Source of the DNA: Delphinus delphis
Taxonomy: Eukaryota; Chordata; Mammalia; Artiodactyla; Delphinidae
Direction of reading: 5' to 3'
Assembly (NCBI RefSeq): GCF_949987515.2
Contig: NC_082701.1
Span: 40,503,755 to 40,567,754, forward strand
Length of the DNA: 64,000 nt
The notes under the pieces are model-generated. The model ran no database searches and had not been told where the DNA came from. It saw only the letters and a list, made by a program, of their open reading frames with translations. Made by a program: the position numbers and the translations under genes. Of this stretch, positions 52,259-64,000 are shown piece by piece. Positions within the stretch are counted from its first letter, which is position 1. Each line of letters opens with the position of its first letter.

Positions 52259-53920
52259 AGCAGGCTGTGTCCGGTTTACCGTTGCAAACTGAGGGCACAG
52301 TAGACCCTAGACGCTGTCTAGAGTAGAGGGGAAGGGGGAGCATACCCAGGGAGCAAGGCCAGTCTCAGGCCTGAGGTTTGTGTGTGCCCGGCCACGGCGG
52401 AGACCAGGAGCCAAGGGTTCCAGGAAAAGGTCAGAAATGGAGCGTCAGGCCAGAGAATGGAAAGTGTTGATGATATAGGCTGTTCACAATCCCACCGACC
52501 CAGGACTTACTCATACTAGATGGTAACCTTGTTGCAGAGAGCTGGATGCCGAACTGGGCCGGATGGATAAGGCAGGTTAACTCTCCCCACTTGGGAGATG
52601 AGAAAACTGAGGCTCCGGGAGAGCAGGTGGATTTTCCCCAGAACCCATGGCAGCAGTAGAGCCTGAAGCTAATAAAAACCTTTCTGCTTTGAGGCTCTTC
52701 TTTCTGCCCCACCAGGTGCCTCCCAGAGGTCTCTGTTTCTGGGAGAGGTTGTGAAAAGTTCATCAAAGCTGGTTCCAAATCCTCTAGGTGCCTGGGTTTA
52801 GACGTGCTTGGTGGTAGTGGGGACTCTTCCCCCAGCCCCTGGGAAGGCTTTCCTGGGGAAAACCAGAACCCGACTGAGTGCCTGGGACGGGAGGAGCTGC
52901 CATTGGTAGGTTTGAAAAAGTGTACTTTCCTGGTGCTCCGGACTCGGCCTTGGACAGAGGAAACCGTGGATCCTAAAAGTTGCTACCGGGAATCCCAGCT
53001 GCTCACAGGTGTGGGCAGTGAAAGAAATAGACAGTGGTGGTATGTGTGGGTGGGTGCCCATGTGTGTTTAACAGAAAACATCCTGCTTTGAAAGGGGTCA
53101 GATTGGAAATGTCAGTTCAAGTGACTGAAAAATACTCATTATGGTGGGTTGGCACCAGACGCGTCTTTCATTTGAATTTAGAACTAACTCATTCATCGTC
53201 ATTGGTCCCACTCTCTATGCACGAGATTCAACAGAACAAGGCTGGAGGCCGTCAGCTCTTAGTGAGGCCACCACAACGGGGGATGCACCCTTAGGAAGGG
53301 GAAACAGCTCATCAGGTCAACCCCCAGCAGGACTGGGCAGGTGAAGCAAGTAGACATGGGTAGAGACAGGATGAGTACTCTAGCCAAGCTTGGGCACTGG
53401 CCCCATGGCCCGTGTTTCCTGTTAGCACGTGCTGAGTCCCCTTCCATGGATCCCATCAGGGAGGCTCTGACTTCCAGAACCTGCGCCCTGTCTGGCCCAG
53501 GAGAAGGGGCCCAAGGCCAGAGCTTGTCTGGACATCCTGTGCTCATTTTGCCCAGATATGGAGGTTTTCTTAAATGCTCTTTTGATTTTGCACTTTGTCA
53601 TTTTGTTTATGCCCAGTGTGCCTGTCTATCACCTCTGGCTTTTGGAATCTTCGACGGGTATTTTGTCTGTCACTCAGAAGAACAATAGCGGTGGACTTTG
53701 CATGAATTCTCCTTGGTCCCCAACCAATTCAAAAGTCAGGAAAGGAAGAAAAACACCCATCTTTGCTCACAGCTGTATACTGATAGGAGCTTTGGCAAGG
53801 TTGGAGACAGGGGCTACAGCCTCATCCTTACAACCTTCTATTCAGATATTTACAAACATTTCATCAGAGTTTCCAATTCCTTGTCACAACATTTGATAAG
53901 ATATTGACTTATTTTATATT
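52259..53920. other. Unique DNA with one MIR piece
   Basis: 52575-52685 is a plus MIR ('gagatgagaaaactgaggct'). The remainder shows no recognised repeat or exon. The 137-, 115- and 112-codon frames (51930-53896) lack family signatures. Confidence 0.4.
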
Positions 53921-54165
53921 TTAAAGATTTATTTATGTATTTATTTTATTTATTTTGGGCTGTGTCGGATCTTAGTTGCAGGATACGGGATCTTCGTTGA
54001 GGCCCGCGGGATCTTTCATTGTGGTGCGTGGGCTCCTCTCTAGTTGTGGTGCATGGGCTTAGTTGCCCCGCTGCATGTGGGATCTTAGTTCCCTGACCAG
54101 GGATCGAACCCGTGTCCCCTGCATTGTAAGGTGGATTCTTTACCACTGGACCGCCAGGGAAGTCC
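53920..54165 (-). mobile_element. Older CHR-related tRNA SINE, minus orientation
   Basis: 'attttgggctgtgtcggatc', 'gtgcatgggcttagttgccc' and the head end 'ccgccagggaagtcc' are present. The 12-bp duplication 'cttattttatat' / 'cttatcttatat' (53908-53919, 54166-54177) has one change. Its divergence suggests an older subfamily shared more widely among cetartiodactyls. Confidence 0.92.
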
Positions 54166-54177
54166 CTTATCTTATAT

Positions 54178-54262
54178 ACTGGATATATGAGGTCGTTTTA
54201 ATCATATGTATAAATCTTGTGAGAAAGACGAATGTGGAAGGAAAGGTTCTAACATGAAAGGG
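54178..54262. other. Unique noncoding DNA
   Basis: Nothing is recognised. Confidence 0.4.
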
Positions 54263-54264
54263 CC

Positions 54265-54425
54265 CCTAGGTAGCCAACACTTAAAGTATGTTCATTCCAT
54301 TATCCCAGTAGGCCAATGAGGCTACATTATCCCCATTTCTCAGCTCAGAAAACTGAGACTTAGGGGTGAAATGAACAGCTCAACAACTCAGTGGCAGAAC
54401 CACAGTCTGTCTCCTAAATGTATGT
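54265..54425 (+). repeat. MIR SINE, plus orientation
   Basis: 'ctacattatccccatttctc' and 'agctcagaaaactgagactt' with 'actcagtggcagaaccacag' are present. Confidence 0.78.
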
Positions 54426-54880
54426 CCTTCCCACTGCCCCATATTCGCTCATTCATCCAGGGCCCCTCTTTTTTCTATTCACTGCGTATCTCAAAGTTCC
54501 ATGCTGCATTTAAATTTACATGTGCATCCTTCACTCAACAGTATAAAAGCCTTCTGGTGATGTCAGTTGTAGAGCAGAATGATGGAACGCGAGTCTGTTT
54601 GCCCTTTGGCATAAATGATAAATTTGGAAGTAAGTTTCCGTGAAAGGGAAGAAGAGCTCACCGTAGGCTATGATGACAGCTGACTATCAATTAATATAAC
54701 TGCATATTAATCAAATAATAGAATTATATATCCGTGGCATGGCACTCGGCTTTTGCAAACTTTACCAAATTTTGGAGATTTCTGTTAACTCTGGAATTTT
54801 TTCTAAAGCCTCGGGTATTCTAAGACTCATCACTTTATCTCCTGGACTTATTTTTCCCCAGGATCTGTTCATATTTTTAA
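54426..54880. other. Unique noncoding DNA
   Basis: Nothing is recognised. Confidence 0.4.
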
Positions 54881-54884
54881 AGTG

Positions 54885-55110
54885 GTTAAAGGTTTGAGCT
54901 TTGGAGCCAGCATGTAACTGAATCATGGCTTCACTGCATGCTAGCTGTGTGCCTCAGTTTCCTCCTCTGTAAAACGAGAATACTAAAAAAATGGGAATTC
55001 TGAGATTGCTAGAAAGAATACATTAATTTGTATGTTATGAAGATTATCAATCATGAAGATACCTAGCACATAGTAAGTGCTTAATAAACGTTGGTAGCCA
55101 TTATAATCTG
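54885..55110 (-). repeat. MIR SINE, minus orientation, near full length
   Basis: 'gagctttggagccagcatgt', 'gtgcctcagtttcctcctct' and 'cctagcacatagtaagtgct' then 'taataaacgttggtagcc' are in reversed MIR order with a good end. Confidence 0.88.
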
Positions 55111-56580
55111 ATATTTTGCAATCACTAATAGAGTTAAACAACGGGATGATACTTTATATTTGGCAACTGGATAGTTCCTCAAATTGGGTGAGGGAATTCG
55201 TTTCTTCCTTTTCTGATACACAAAAATGAGGGTCACTGTCGTCTCTGTGAAATGAAGTTTTGGGGGCTGGTGACTCTCCATCCTCACCTGGCCATCTTCA
55301 TATCTGTTTGCCCATCTACCATCTCTAATGGCAGAAGCACCTCTGTCACACCAGCAATGTTTGGGGCAGAGAAGCTGGGGGTCATGGCTCTTGTTTACTT
55401 GGATGTCTGTAACAGCCAGTGTCACATTAAAATCCATAATTAAGCCCATCTCAGTCTGCCCTCATTTCTGCAGTCTGTGTGGTCCTCCCATGTGTCATGA
55501 AGGTTATGACCACATCCCAGCCAGTTTGGGAAATCTCAGATTCACAAGGAACTCTTACATTTGCCTTTGTCATTTAAGTCCAAGTGCTGTAGGAATCTTG
55601 CAAAATTTTTAATTCAAATTTTATTTCCACATATATTTGATTCATAAAGCTCATTTAAAAGAATATGCAACTTAAATATATGCTACAGATCAAAGTTTAA
55701 CCACAGATACCTTAACTTGCCGCCAGACCACTTTCATGCAGTTCTTAGACCTCTTCTCCCCATAGTTATGCATCCGTATCAGAAATTATTGAAAATGAGT
55801 CATCAGTTATGAAGGTTTCATCTCAGCGCTGATGATTTTTAAAGACAAATTTCCACCTGAGCATCTACATCTGTGAAATTACAGTTCCACAGCACAGAAA
55901 CATAGTTTCATGTTCAATTAAGAGGCAGGCAAGGAGAAGGTACTTGGCTTCCACCGTGGCCCGATGCTTGGTTGTGCAATTATAACCCATTGTAGAACTC
56001 GTCAGAGTCATGATAATGTCACACATCAAGATAACGTTGGCACTTACTCTAAGCTTCGCCTCTTCTTGTCTGACTTTTGAATGCATGATAAGAGGCACAA
56101 CTTAACTGTTACAAACTGTAAGAGATTCGACTTCCAAGCTCAATTTTCCATCGAGTTCCCTTTCAAGTTCCTGCATCCATTTAATTGAAGAATTATCCTG
56201 AGATTGCCAGATGAGCTATTGGAGACTGGAATCATTTGCAGCTACTTCTCTGCATGAATCAGGGTTTTCTCCATGCTCTGTGAAGTTGAAGAAACTAGAG
56301 GAATAAATTACATTCTCAGTTTTCTGGTAGCCTGATTTCAAAGGTTTTATTATGTTTATCAAAACAATCTCAGAGTCCTCAGTGACTCTTATTATAAATG
56401 AAACTAAGTGATTTACATTGGAACTTATGATATAAATGCATACAATTAAAATGCCACAGTAATCTGTTTTCTGTATTGGGCGTCCCGTGTGCGATTCCAT
56501 TCAAGAAAAACACATATATTTTTAAAAGTTTTGAGAGCTGATTCTAAGAACTACCTTTCAAACAGTGGTTCAGTCTCATC
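55111..56580. other. Unique noncoding DNA
   Basis: The 122-codon minus frame at 55081-55449 starts in a MIR and has no domain. No repeat is named. The stretch is AT-rich and largely single-copy to my eye. Confidence 0.4.
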
Positions 56581-56584
56581 CTTA

Positions 56585-56830
56585 GCACTCCTTCATTCAT
56601 TGTACCAGTATTCACTGGCCACCTACCATGTGCCCCACACTCTTCTGTGCTGTTGGGACACAGCAGCGAACAAGACAGATATGGGCCTGGTTCTCATGGG
56701 GTTTACCTTCTACTGGAAGAGAGACCATCAACAAGTCAACAGGTAAACAAACAAGACCATTCCAGATGAGAAGTGTAACGAAGAAAGTAAAGAGGCTGAG
56801 AGTCACTGCATCTATGAGGATGTGGGCAGA
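56585..56830. repeat. Old mammalian interspersed repeat, family not named
   Basis: 'ccacctaccatgtgccccac' with 'gggacacagcagcgaacaag' and 'ctcatggggtttaccttcta' is a well-known mammal-wide sequence whose name I do not trust from memory. Confidence 0.6.
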
Positions 56831-58250
56831 GGACTGAGGGCCTCTGTTTTTTTCTGTTGAACACCTTTTAGATTCACTGTGACCAAGGCAGCCAATCCTT
56901 AGTTGGAAAGCTCAGCTCTAACTGCTCCAGATGTCTTCCTTTCATCAAACTGAAATCCATCTCCCTGGAATTCCACCCATCTCCTCTGCTTCTCCTCTCT
57001 GGGGCCTCTCTGAACAAGTCTGATTTATCTTTCACAAGACGGCCCAGCTTGTGTCGGTACACAGTGGTGGAGACTCCTGGGCTGTCTCTCTCCCAGTCTG
57101 AACACCCCCAGTGCTTCCCTGTGTCTCCGCCCACCTGGCCAGCACTCCGGCTCGTCACCATCCCTCTGAGAGTGTAATGTCAGGTCTGAAGTCACTTTAC
57201 GTATAATCAAGACAGAACAAGATAATCGCTTCCTCCTTCTTGATTCTCTATTTCTCCACTCTCAAGCTTGTAGCCATTTTTTTCTCTGGCTGCATAATAC
57301 CATGGCCTACTCTCTGGCTTACAGTCAACTGAATTTCCCCAGAATTGTCTCAGATACAGATGCTGACGCATATCCTGGACAATCGCGGTGTTATGTTTAA
57401 ACCTTCATGCTGGACGTTGCAGGATCATCTCAATTATTTCCTGTGGTGAAGACTATACCATCGGTAACAACTGCTCAGAAAGACTGAGGCCAGTGAACGT
57501 GGCCCTGGGAGCGTGTCCATATTCCTCCTACTGCCTGCACCCTCCCTGTGGACAGCATGTTCCCAACGCCTGCCTTTTACTGTGTAAAGTGACATTTTTT
57601 TGGGTGGATTTCAAAATGGGCCCCTTTTGACATCAAGTAGGGCCCAGTGGTTCAATCGTTCTGGATCTGGGCCCTGCATTCATTGTAACACTGCAGTCTG
57701 GGCACACCTGTCCCTAACCGCCTTTCCTTGGGTGGCTAATGACCTCCAGCTCTTTAGGCTTAAAGGCTGGCTTTCAGCCTCTAACTGCAAAAAGTATATT
57801 AAAAGGTCCATTTAAGTGTCCCCAGCCTCCCACTAGCCTTTTCACTCCCTGAAAGCATTTTCCCAAAACAACCGGAAATTCTGATCGCAAGGACCTCTGG
57901 GAGCCTGTGGCGCACCTTCCCCCACCTGCCAGAAATTTTCTGTGTCTCAGTTGCCTGTGCATTTCTAGTTGGTATCTACCCCTTGCCCAGGAAAAGGACT
58001 GTGTCTCACCTGTGGACTCATTCTTTTAAATACCTTCCCTGTCCAAGTGGCTTTCGGGTCCTGAAAACTAAGGGATTGTCCACTTGCTATAAAGCCTGGT
58101 TCATGCTTTCTGGAACTTTCATGATTGTATAGTTGTCCATCATGTATGGCATGTCACTCCTTCATGACAGACTAAGATGCTTCAGCCACGTTAATGTGCC
58201 TTTAGAAGAAACCACTCCATTCTTTCAACCAAATAATCTTGGCTTTGTTT
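56831..58250. other. Unique noncoding DNA
   Basis: No gene or repeat is recognised. 57640-57680 and 57830-57970 look single-copy. Confidence 0.4.
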
Positions 58251-58290
58251 ATGTGTGTGTGTATGTGTGTGTATTGTGTGTGTGTTATAT
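58250..58290. repeat. Interrupted (TG)n microsatellite
   Basis: TG dinucleotides interrupted by 'ta' and 'ttg' extend over about 40 bp. Confidence 0.9.
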
Positions 58291-58608
58291 TCATTCCCAG
58301 GTACCTGAAGCAATAACCTACCTAGATTCAAATTCATATCCTGGGTCTTTATTTAAAGCATCTACCTATTCTTATAATATAGGACCACGGATTTCTGGCC
58401 TATATGACTGAGCAAAATCTCACTTAAAAGCCAGAGTTCTAACAGTTGTCAACACTCCTTCTCAAGTTCCCATGTGGCTGCCCTGGGAGCCACCTGTAGA
58501 CATGATAATATGACCATGTCATGGCTTCTTTTAAAAATATTTTATTAATATTGAATAGCTTAAAGCTTTCAGGATAAACTCCAAACATCTTAACTCAGCG
58601 CTAAAGTT
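58291..58608. other. Unique noncoding DNA
   Basis: Nothing is recognised. Confidence 0.4.
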
Positions 58609-58609
58609 C

Positions 58610-59003
58610 TGTGACGGACTGAATGTTTCTGCTCTCCCTAAACTCGTATGTTCAAGCTCTAAACACCCCCCCCCCCACACCCCATGTGATAGTATTAACA
58701 GGTGAGGCCTTTGGGAGGTAATTAGGTTTAGACAAGGTCATGAGGGTGGAGCCCCCATGATGGGATTAGTGCCCTTATAAGAAAAGGAAGAGACAGCAGA
58801 GTTTCTTCTCTATGCCATATGAAAACACAGCAAGAAGGCAGCTGTCTGCAAGCCAGGAAGAGTGCTCTCAACAGGAATCAAATCAGCCTGCACCTTGATC
58901 TTGGGCTCCCCAGCCCCCAGAATTGTGATAAATAAATTTCTGTTGTTTAAGCCACCCAGTCTATGGTATGTTGTTATAGCAGCCTGAGCAGACTAGGATG
59001 AGA
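58610..59003 (+). mobile_element. MLT1-type (ERVL-MaLR) solo LTR, plus orientation
   Basis: It opens 'tgtgacggactgaatgtttc', passes 'gtgcccttataagaaaagga' and 'ggcagctgtctgcaagccag', and ends 'taagccacccagtctatggt' with 'gcctgagcagactagga'. No internal retroviral sequence lies on either side, so it is a solo LTR. A C run at 58661-58675 is internal. Confidence 0.85.
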
Positions 59004-60075
59004 TTCATGAAGAACTGGGCTGTCTACTACTTCTCTGTCCATAATTCTCATTCTGGCCATACAGAGTTATTCCTAGAGCATGCTGAGCTCTTATACTTCT
59101 GCATGCCGTGGCATGGGGCATCCCCTCTACCTGAAATGACATTGCTCTTTTCATCTGTTAAAGCCCCAGTTGAAATCCATTTCAACTAGCACTTCCCCTG
59201 AAAAGCTTTCCATGAGCCTCTGAGGAGGGGCACTGCCCAAGTGCCCTGGCATCTGAGTGGAGCAAGGAGGCTGGATCTGGAGTGCTGGAAGGAGCAGGAG
59301 TCTGGGACCAACTGCTGCTGCTGGAACCTCTCACTAGCTAGGGTAGCAATGACAGGCACGGCAAGCAAACCAGGAAGGAGACAGCCCTTGTCCCTCCTTT
59401 CCAGTCTCCTCCTAGTGTCACCTATTCGCAGAACCTAACAGCAAGCCAGCTAGAACCATCCTGGTTTACCCAAAACTAAGGGGATTCCTGGGATGTGGGG
59501 TTTCAGTGCTACAATGGGGACAGTTGTGGGCAAACTGGGACAGTTGGTTCCCCTAGAGCCAGCAAGCAAAAGAGAAATGTGATCTGCAGAGTCCCATTCC
59601 CAGAATTATGTAGTAGAGTGTAGAAGGGTGGATTTGGGGCTAGGAGGCGATGAGTAAATGACCATCACAATGGGTGATCAATTAGTATTGTTTGAATTAA
59701 GTACTGCATTGTCTGGGTGATTTGGAAAATGCTAAGAACTGCGAGACTCTGGGTGTTGGGAATGTGATGGCGAGTTTATAATTTAAGGCCCTAAGCTAGG
59801 CCCTTCACCCAATGTTTCTATTCCACTACAGTCTCTTAAACATCTGTTTCTGTTGGTAGCTCTGTTTAGACCTATTGTCTTGGTTGTCTTCTGGATCATT
59901 TCCTAGGTTCTTCTGAAGTTAGATACTCTTTGTTGCTCCCCAGAGCCTGAAGCGTGGCTAGCACCTGAATCTCAGAGGCACCTATTAGGGCCAGTAATGA
60001 AGCCTATAGTTAGTTATATGGCTCTTTCCAAGAACAGCCCTTCAAGGAATGTATACAGAATCAAACGAGTCTTAC
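59004..60075. other. Unique noncoding DNA
   Basis: 59090-59200 may be an L2 trace ('ttaaagccccagttgaaatc'). The rest is unrecognised. Confidence 0.4.
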
Positions 60076-60077
60076 TC

Positions 60078-60220
60078 GTTAAAGTGTGGTCCACTGGCAT
60101 CACTTGGGGAGCTTGTTAGAAATGCTGAATCTCAGGCCCCTCCTCTGACCTAAGGAGTCAGACTCTGCAAAGATCCCCAGGTGATTTGTATGCAATTACC
60201 ATCTGAGAAGCATCTGTCTA
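60078..60220. mobile_element. hAT-type MITE, MER5A-like
   Basis: 'aaagtgtggtccactggcat' and 'cttgttagaaatgctgaatc' with 'agatccccaggtgatttgta' match the MER5A order. The left terminus is damaged. Confidence 0.8.
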
Positions 60221-60224
60221 GAGT

Positions 60225-60395
60225 AGAGGTTTTCAACCTTGGCTGCCCTTTGGAATGACTTGGGGAGCTTAAAGACGTTCTGATGCCTGGGCGATAACCT
60301 CAGAGATCATCAGTTGGTTGGGGGTGGGGCAGACAGTAGTTTTTTTAAAGACCTCCAGGTGATTTTAATGGGCAGCCAGGATGGCAGACCACTGA
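60225..60395. mobile_element. hAT-type MITE, MER5-like, second copy
   Basis: 'aggttttcaaccttggctgc' and the inverted end 'gcagccaggatggcagacca' bracket 'gacctccaggtgattttaat'. As at 3.2-3.5 kb, two such elements lie back to back. Confidence 0.8.
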
Positions 60396-61000
60396 TCCAG
60401 AGCCTGAATGAGATCCCAAGGCACCGTACTGTTAGCTATCCAATTATCTTGCTTTGACTGTATAGAGGCACAAAAATGAAATAACTGAGGCCCAATATCC
60501 TTGTTCTACAGCAATTTAATGTCATTTCTGAGGCTGCAACTGATGTCTCCCTACTCCTCCCGATTCAAGTCCTGACACAGAGCTATCACTGAGTTTCTAT
60601 TGGCATTTGTAGTTATTTATATATGAGAGGATACTTTAAGGATATGTCATCAGATATTTGATCAAAGTAAGGATGTTACTGAATAACTAGGAGAATTATC
60701 TAGGAGTAAAGAACACGATCTGGATGAATCATGAATGCAGAAACGCAGCTGGGCATTCATTAAAGCAGGACAAATACTCTCGAAGACAGGAGAAACTGTA
60801 GAGGCTGCCCAAATCTTTTTGTCTCCTAAGGAGCCCAGCAGTTGGGAATTGCCCCTTCTGTTTCCTACCATTTCAATCTAACTTTGTTTAATTCGAGAAT
60901 CATTTATTAAGCATCCATGTGCAAGTTCCTTCATACAGAGGTAAAGACACAGGACTGCTGCTTTAAATCTTTAGTAGAGTCGAATAATGGTAGAAGACTT
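60396..61000. other. Unique noncoding DNA
   Basis: A reversed L2-end or related trace may occur near 60895-60930 ('catttattaagcatccatgt'). No gene is recognised. Confidence 0.4.
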
Positions 61001-61082
61001 TATATATATATATATTTATATTTATATATATATATATTTATATATATATACACACACACACAAACATATATATATATATGTA
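61000..61082. repeat. Compound (TA)n/(CA)n microsatellite
   Basis: TA runs broken by 'ttta' units, a (CA)n stretch at about 61051-61063, then more TA. The tract is prone to length change. Confidence 0.95.
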
Positions 61083-62240
61083 TCTCCTAAATTCCATTAG
61101 AGAAGAGTAGATAAATCAATATGGGCTTAAAGGGAAGTATGCCACATCCAAATGCAAGCAGATGAGTTTCCAGATGTTTTTGGTGGAGGCTTGAGGATGG
61201 TCTTGAAGAAGAGGTTGGGTTTTCATGTGAACAGATGGTGGGAAGAGTAGTTCAAAGAAAGGGAACAGCAATAAACAAAGACCTGGATGTAGAAGTACTC
61301 GGGTGAGGTGATGTTGGTGAAAAACAGAAGATGAAGCTAGATGGGTAGATTGGAGGCCATATTATAGAGGGGTGTGCACGCCAGGGCCAGAAGTTAGAAT
61401 GTATTGATAGTTAAACAGGATGGATCACTAAAGAGTTTTGAATTGATTTAAGCCCTGTGGAGGGTGAATTAAGGTACTTATAGGGCAAGATTGTAGGCAG
61501 GCAACAGACCAATGTGCCAACAGTCCCGATCAGAGTAAGGTGATCCTGAAGTAGAGTGGTGTTTTGGGGGAAAAGAAAGAGTGGATAATCTGAAGCTCAT
61601 TGAATCTAGGCCTTAATTAGCATATTTAGGAGAACATTCATGGAGTAAGTAGACATTATGTTTACATTGGTTAATTGAAAGTACATTTCCCTGGAGCTAG
61701 ATTACAGTGAACACTATTAAATCACAATTAAGGTCTATCTGGTATCTATACCATTATGGATTTTGTGGGTGTTAGGACTAGCTCAGTTTATTTCTGGGCA
61801 GCATTATTTTTCAAATTTCCCGGTATTTGCAAAACTAACTGGAAACAGACACTCAGAGCCAACCTGAGGCTACTGATGGAGCAAGGCCCCCAATCCTTAG
61901 CCCTTCAGGATGACCCCAGCTACCAAAGAGCATGAGGGGGGTTCAGGGTCTGGGACAGCAGCACTTGTCACCGTTCGGGGATTTGACAGACTCAAAGAGA
62001 GATGGAAATTATTTTTCAAATGAAGGCTTATATCAAACACCACGGAAGGAGCTAGAAGGCCAGAAAATCCACACTGAACTAAAGCCCATTGAACTTTCAG
62101 CTCAGCGAATCAATGTAAAGAATGAACAAAAGCTGTAGGAACACAGATATAATTTAATGATCCCTTCAGTTAGCATTTATTTTGCCTTAACCACTGAGTC
62201 CCAGGTGTATTAAGTAGAGTGAAGTAAAAACAATGGAAAA
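61083..62240. other. Unique DNA with an old repeat at 61.15-61.56 kb
   Basis: 'gttcaaagaaagggaacagc' and 'aataaacaaagacctggatg' resemble the unnamed old repeat of 24.9 and 30.0 kb. The rest is unrecognised. Confidence 0.4.
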
Positions 62241-62244
62241 GATA

Positions 62245-62660
62245 TGAATTAACAGACTCAGACTCAAATTCTATCTTTTTTCATTATGTGACATTGGGAA
62301 GCCTGCTTAACTTCTCCAAGTTTTAGTTTCCTCAACTATCCAATGGGCGTAATAATAGTACCTGCCTCTCAAAGTTGTATGAGGGTTAAATAAGTAATTA
62401 GATATACATATACATGTTAATATTACATATATATGTAATAGTGTAAGTATATGATATATACAATTATTAATAATTCCATATTTTATATAAACACTAATAA
62501 TTATATAATGTGTGATAATTTATGTTTATAAGTTGTTCTAAGAGCTCAAATCTTGCCATCTATAAGAAGTCTTCTCTAATAAAGCCCAGATCAATATATA
62601 CATATATATTATACAGTATCTGGAACATAGTGAAAACTCAATAAAGTGGTGGTAAATGAC
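62245..62660 (-). repeat. MIR SINE, minus orientation, split by an AT-rich expansion
   Basis: The reversed MIR core is at 62245-62395 ('gtttcctcaactatccaatg', 'cgtaataatagtacctgcct'). Its end is at 62618-62655 ('cagtatctggaacatagtga'). Between them is about 220 bp of TA-rich low-complexity DNA. Confidence 0.75.
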
Positions 62661-62673
62661 ATAGCTTTTTTTT

Positions 62674-62982
62674 TTTTTTTTAAGATGTTGAGGTAGGAGT
62701 TTATTTAATTTTTTTGTCTTTTGCTGTGTTGGGTCTTTGTTTCTGTGCGAGGGCTTTCTCTAGTTGTGGCAAGCGGGGTCACTCTTCATCGCGGTGCGTG
62801 GGCCTCTCAGTATCACGGCCTCTCCTGTTGCGGAGCACAGGCTCCAGACGCACAGGCTCAGTAGCTGTGGCTCACGGGCCTAGTTGCTCCGCGGCATGTG
62901 GGATCCTCCCAGACCAGGGCTCGAACCCGTGTCCCCTGCGTTAGCAGGCAGATTCTCAACCACTGCGCCACCAGGGAAGCCC
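62674..62982 (-). mobile_element. CHR-type SINE, long form, minus orientation
   Basis: 'tgtgttgggtctttgtttct', 'gcggagcacaggctccagac' and the head end 'gccaccagggaagccc' are present. Flanking 'gacatagc' (62659) and 'gaaatagc' (62983) look like a target-site duplication with one change. Confidence 0.93.
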
Positions 62983-62990
62983 GAAATAGC

Positions 62991-63435
62991 ATTTTTTATT
63001 AGTCCTTTACAATGTGATGGAAGTCAGAATAACATAGTAAAAGGTTGTAGAATTTGAAATCAAGCACTAGAACTTGAGTCCCGCCCTCTAACGTTACAAG
63101 GTAGCTGTGTGATCTTCTGCTAGTCACTTGCCTTCTCTGAACCCGGAATGGACAACCTTGATGTGAGTACAAGCCAACATGATCCTGTGTAAACCTAAGT
63201 GTTGATGGAACAGACCTGCAGGGTGGGACGGGGAGGGGTAAATAACAATTAAAATGACCTGGGGCTTACCAGAATAGACTTCTTGGAGTTGACAAGATTT
63301 GAGCTTAGAGCAATTTATAGACATTAATGGAGAAGAAATAGAGAGAAATATGTACAAAGGACTGATGATTGGAATTAGCAATTCATGTACGAGAGAGATA
63401 AAACACATTTGCCTAGAAGTGGAAGCGTCTTGCTC
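62991..63435. other. Unique DNA with a reversed MIR piece
   Basis: 63040-63140 ('gtagctgtgtgatcttctgc') is a reversed MIR fragment. The remainder is unrecognised, and the 125-codon minus frame has no domain. Confidence 0.45.
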
Positions 63436-63439
63436 AAAT

Positions 63440-63682
63440 GTGACTAGGGGAAGAAAAATAAAGACTGTGTGCTGTAGTTCTAAGTGCTTTAGGTCTTTCA
63501 ATGTATTTTACCTTCAAAGCAAGCTCATGAGATGGGTATGCAATTAACCCCCTTTAACAGGTAAAGCAACTTGTCTAAGATCACACAGCCCATAACTGGG
63601 ACATCTAGGACTAAAACCCATATAGTCCGGGCTCAGAGGCCACGTGCTTAACCATTATGCTATGTTGCCTCTGAGGTCAGGC
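63440..63682 (+). repeat. MIR SINE, plus orientation, near full length
   Basis: 'ctgtagttctaagtgcttta', 'caacttgtctaagatcacac' and 'cttaaccattatgctatgtt' then 'gcctctg' are in order, including a good end. Confidence 0.88.
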
Positions 63683-63764
63683 CAGAAAGATGGGGATCTC
63701 TGGAATTACAGTCTTACAACGTGAAAGGTCCGTGGGAACAGAGGTCACACCTGTCATAATTCTT

Positions 63765-63830
63765 ATTGCACTCACAGTGCCTGGCACATGGTGGAATCTC
63801 AATAAATATTTGTTGAAAACATGAATGCAA
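63765..63830 (+). mobile_element. L2 LINE 3' terminus
   Basis: 'cacagtgcctggcacatggt' then 'ggaatctcaataaatatttg' and 'ttgaaaacatgaatg' are the L2 end. Confidence 0.8.
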
Positions 63831-64000
63831 GCACTTGGCAAAGCTGTCTCTTCACTTTTGTGGAAGACTGTCCTGGGCGGGGTCTTCCAAAGTTCTATGA
63901 CCTGGCCAGTGTGATGGACAGAATATTGCTTGGGCATAGCAGGACTCTCAGAAACTTCTTAAATCTCTGGGAAGAGGGTAGTCTAGTCCACCCAAGAGAC
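63831..64000. other. Unique DNA to the window edge
   Basis: Nothing is recognised in the last 170 bp. Confidence 0.4.

Noticed and set aside
58610..59003. Possible provirus at the MLT1 LTR
   Set aside because: Only the LTR is present. No gag, pol or second LTR text was seen on either side.

Overview
The window is ordinary mammalian nuclear DNA, almost certainly from a cetacean and perhaps a toothed whale. The organism call rests on about ten tRNA-derived SINEs of the cetartiodactyl/cetacean CHR type. These carry the 'ggcttccctggtggcgcagtgg' head in either orientation, and several copies are near-identical with intact target-site duplications. They sit beside 5'-truncated L1s and a background of old mammalian repeats (MIR, L2, hAT/MER elements, one MLT1-type LTR). 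I found no convincing protein-coding exon, tRNA, snRNA or other RNA gene. All long open frames are short, lack family signatures, or run through repeats. The window is best read as intergenic or deep intronic DNA.

Layout. 1-7.5 kb is mostly unique sequence, with an unusual 306-bp inverted duplication (2912-3217 / 4567-4872, 4 mismatches) around a 1.35-kb spacer. 7.5-15 kb holds two CHR SINEs, an old L1 3' end, MIRs, an L2, a long alternating purine-pyrimidine tract and a CTCF-like site. 15.7-17.8 kb is two old L1 pieces in opposite orientation. 18-29 kb is a mosaic of MIR/L2/hAT fragments, convergent L1 3' ends at 21.3-21.9 kb, two SINEs and two quadruplex-type G tracts. 29.2-30 kb is an L1 in which a SINE replaces about 250 bp. 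30-34 kb is G+C-rich, with an L2, a CATC microsatellite and a third G-quadruplex motif. 33.8-40 kb is the densest repeat block: a SINE in a MIR, an L1 mosaic with a small inverted piece, an opposite L1 ORF2 fragment, a clean L1 insertion with an 11-bp duplication, a SINE with an 11-bp duplication and old L1 tails. 40-58 kb is largely unique DNA with MIR/L2 copies, a second CTCF-like site, and two stretches that have kept unusually many CpGs (45.34-45.68 kb and 49.48-49.60 kb). 58-64 kb has an MLT1 solo LTR, paired hAT elements, AT microsatellites, MIRs and another SINE.

No genes work together here, and I see no new biological system. The items most worth a second look are the recent inverted duplication, the L1-in-L1 replacement with an inverted piece, the two CpG-retaining non-repeat segments and the convergent CTCF-like pair. 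Repeat family names come from memory of consensus sequences and need a RepeatMasker run to confirm.
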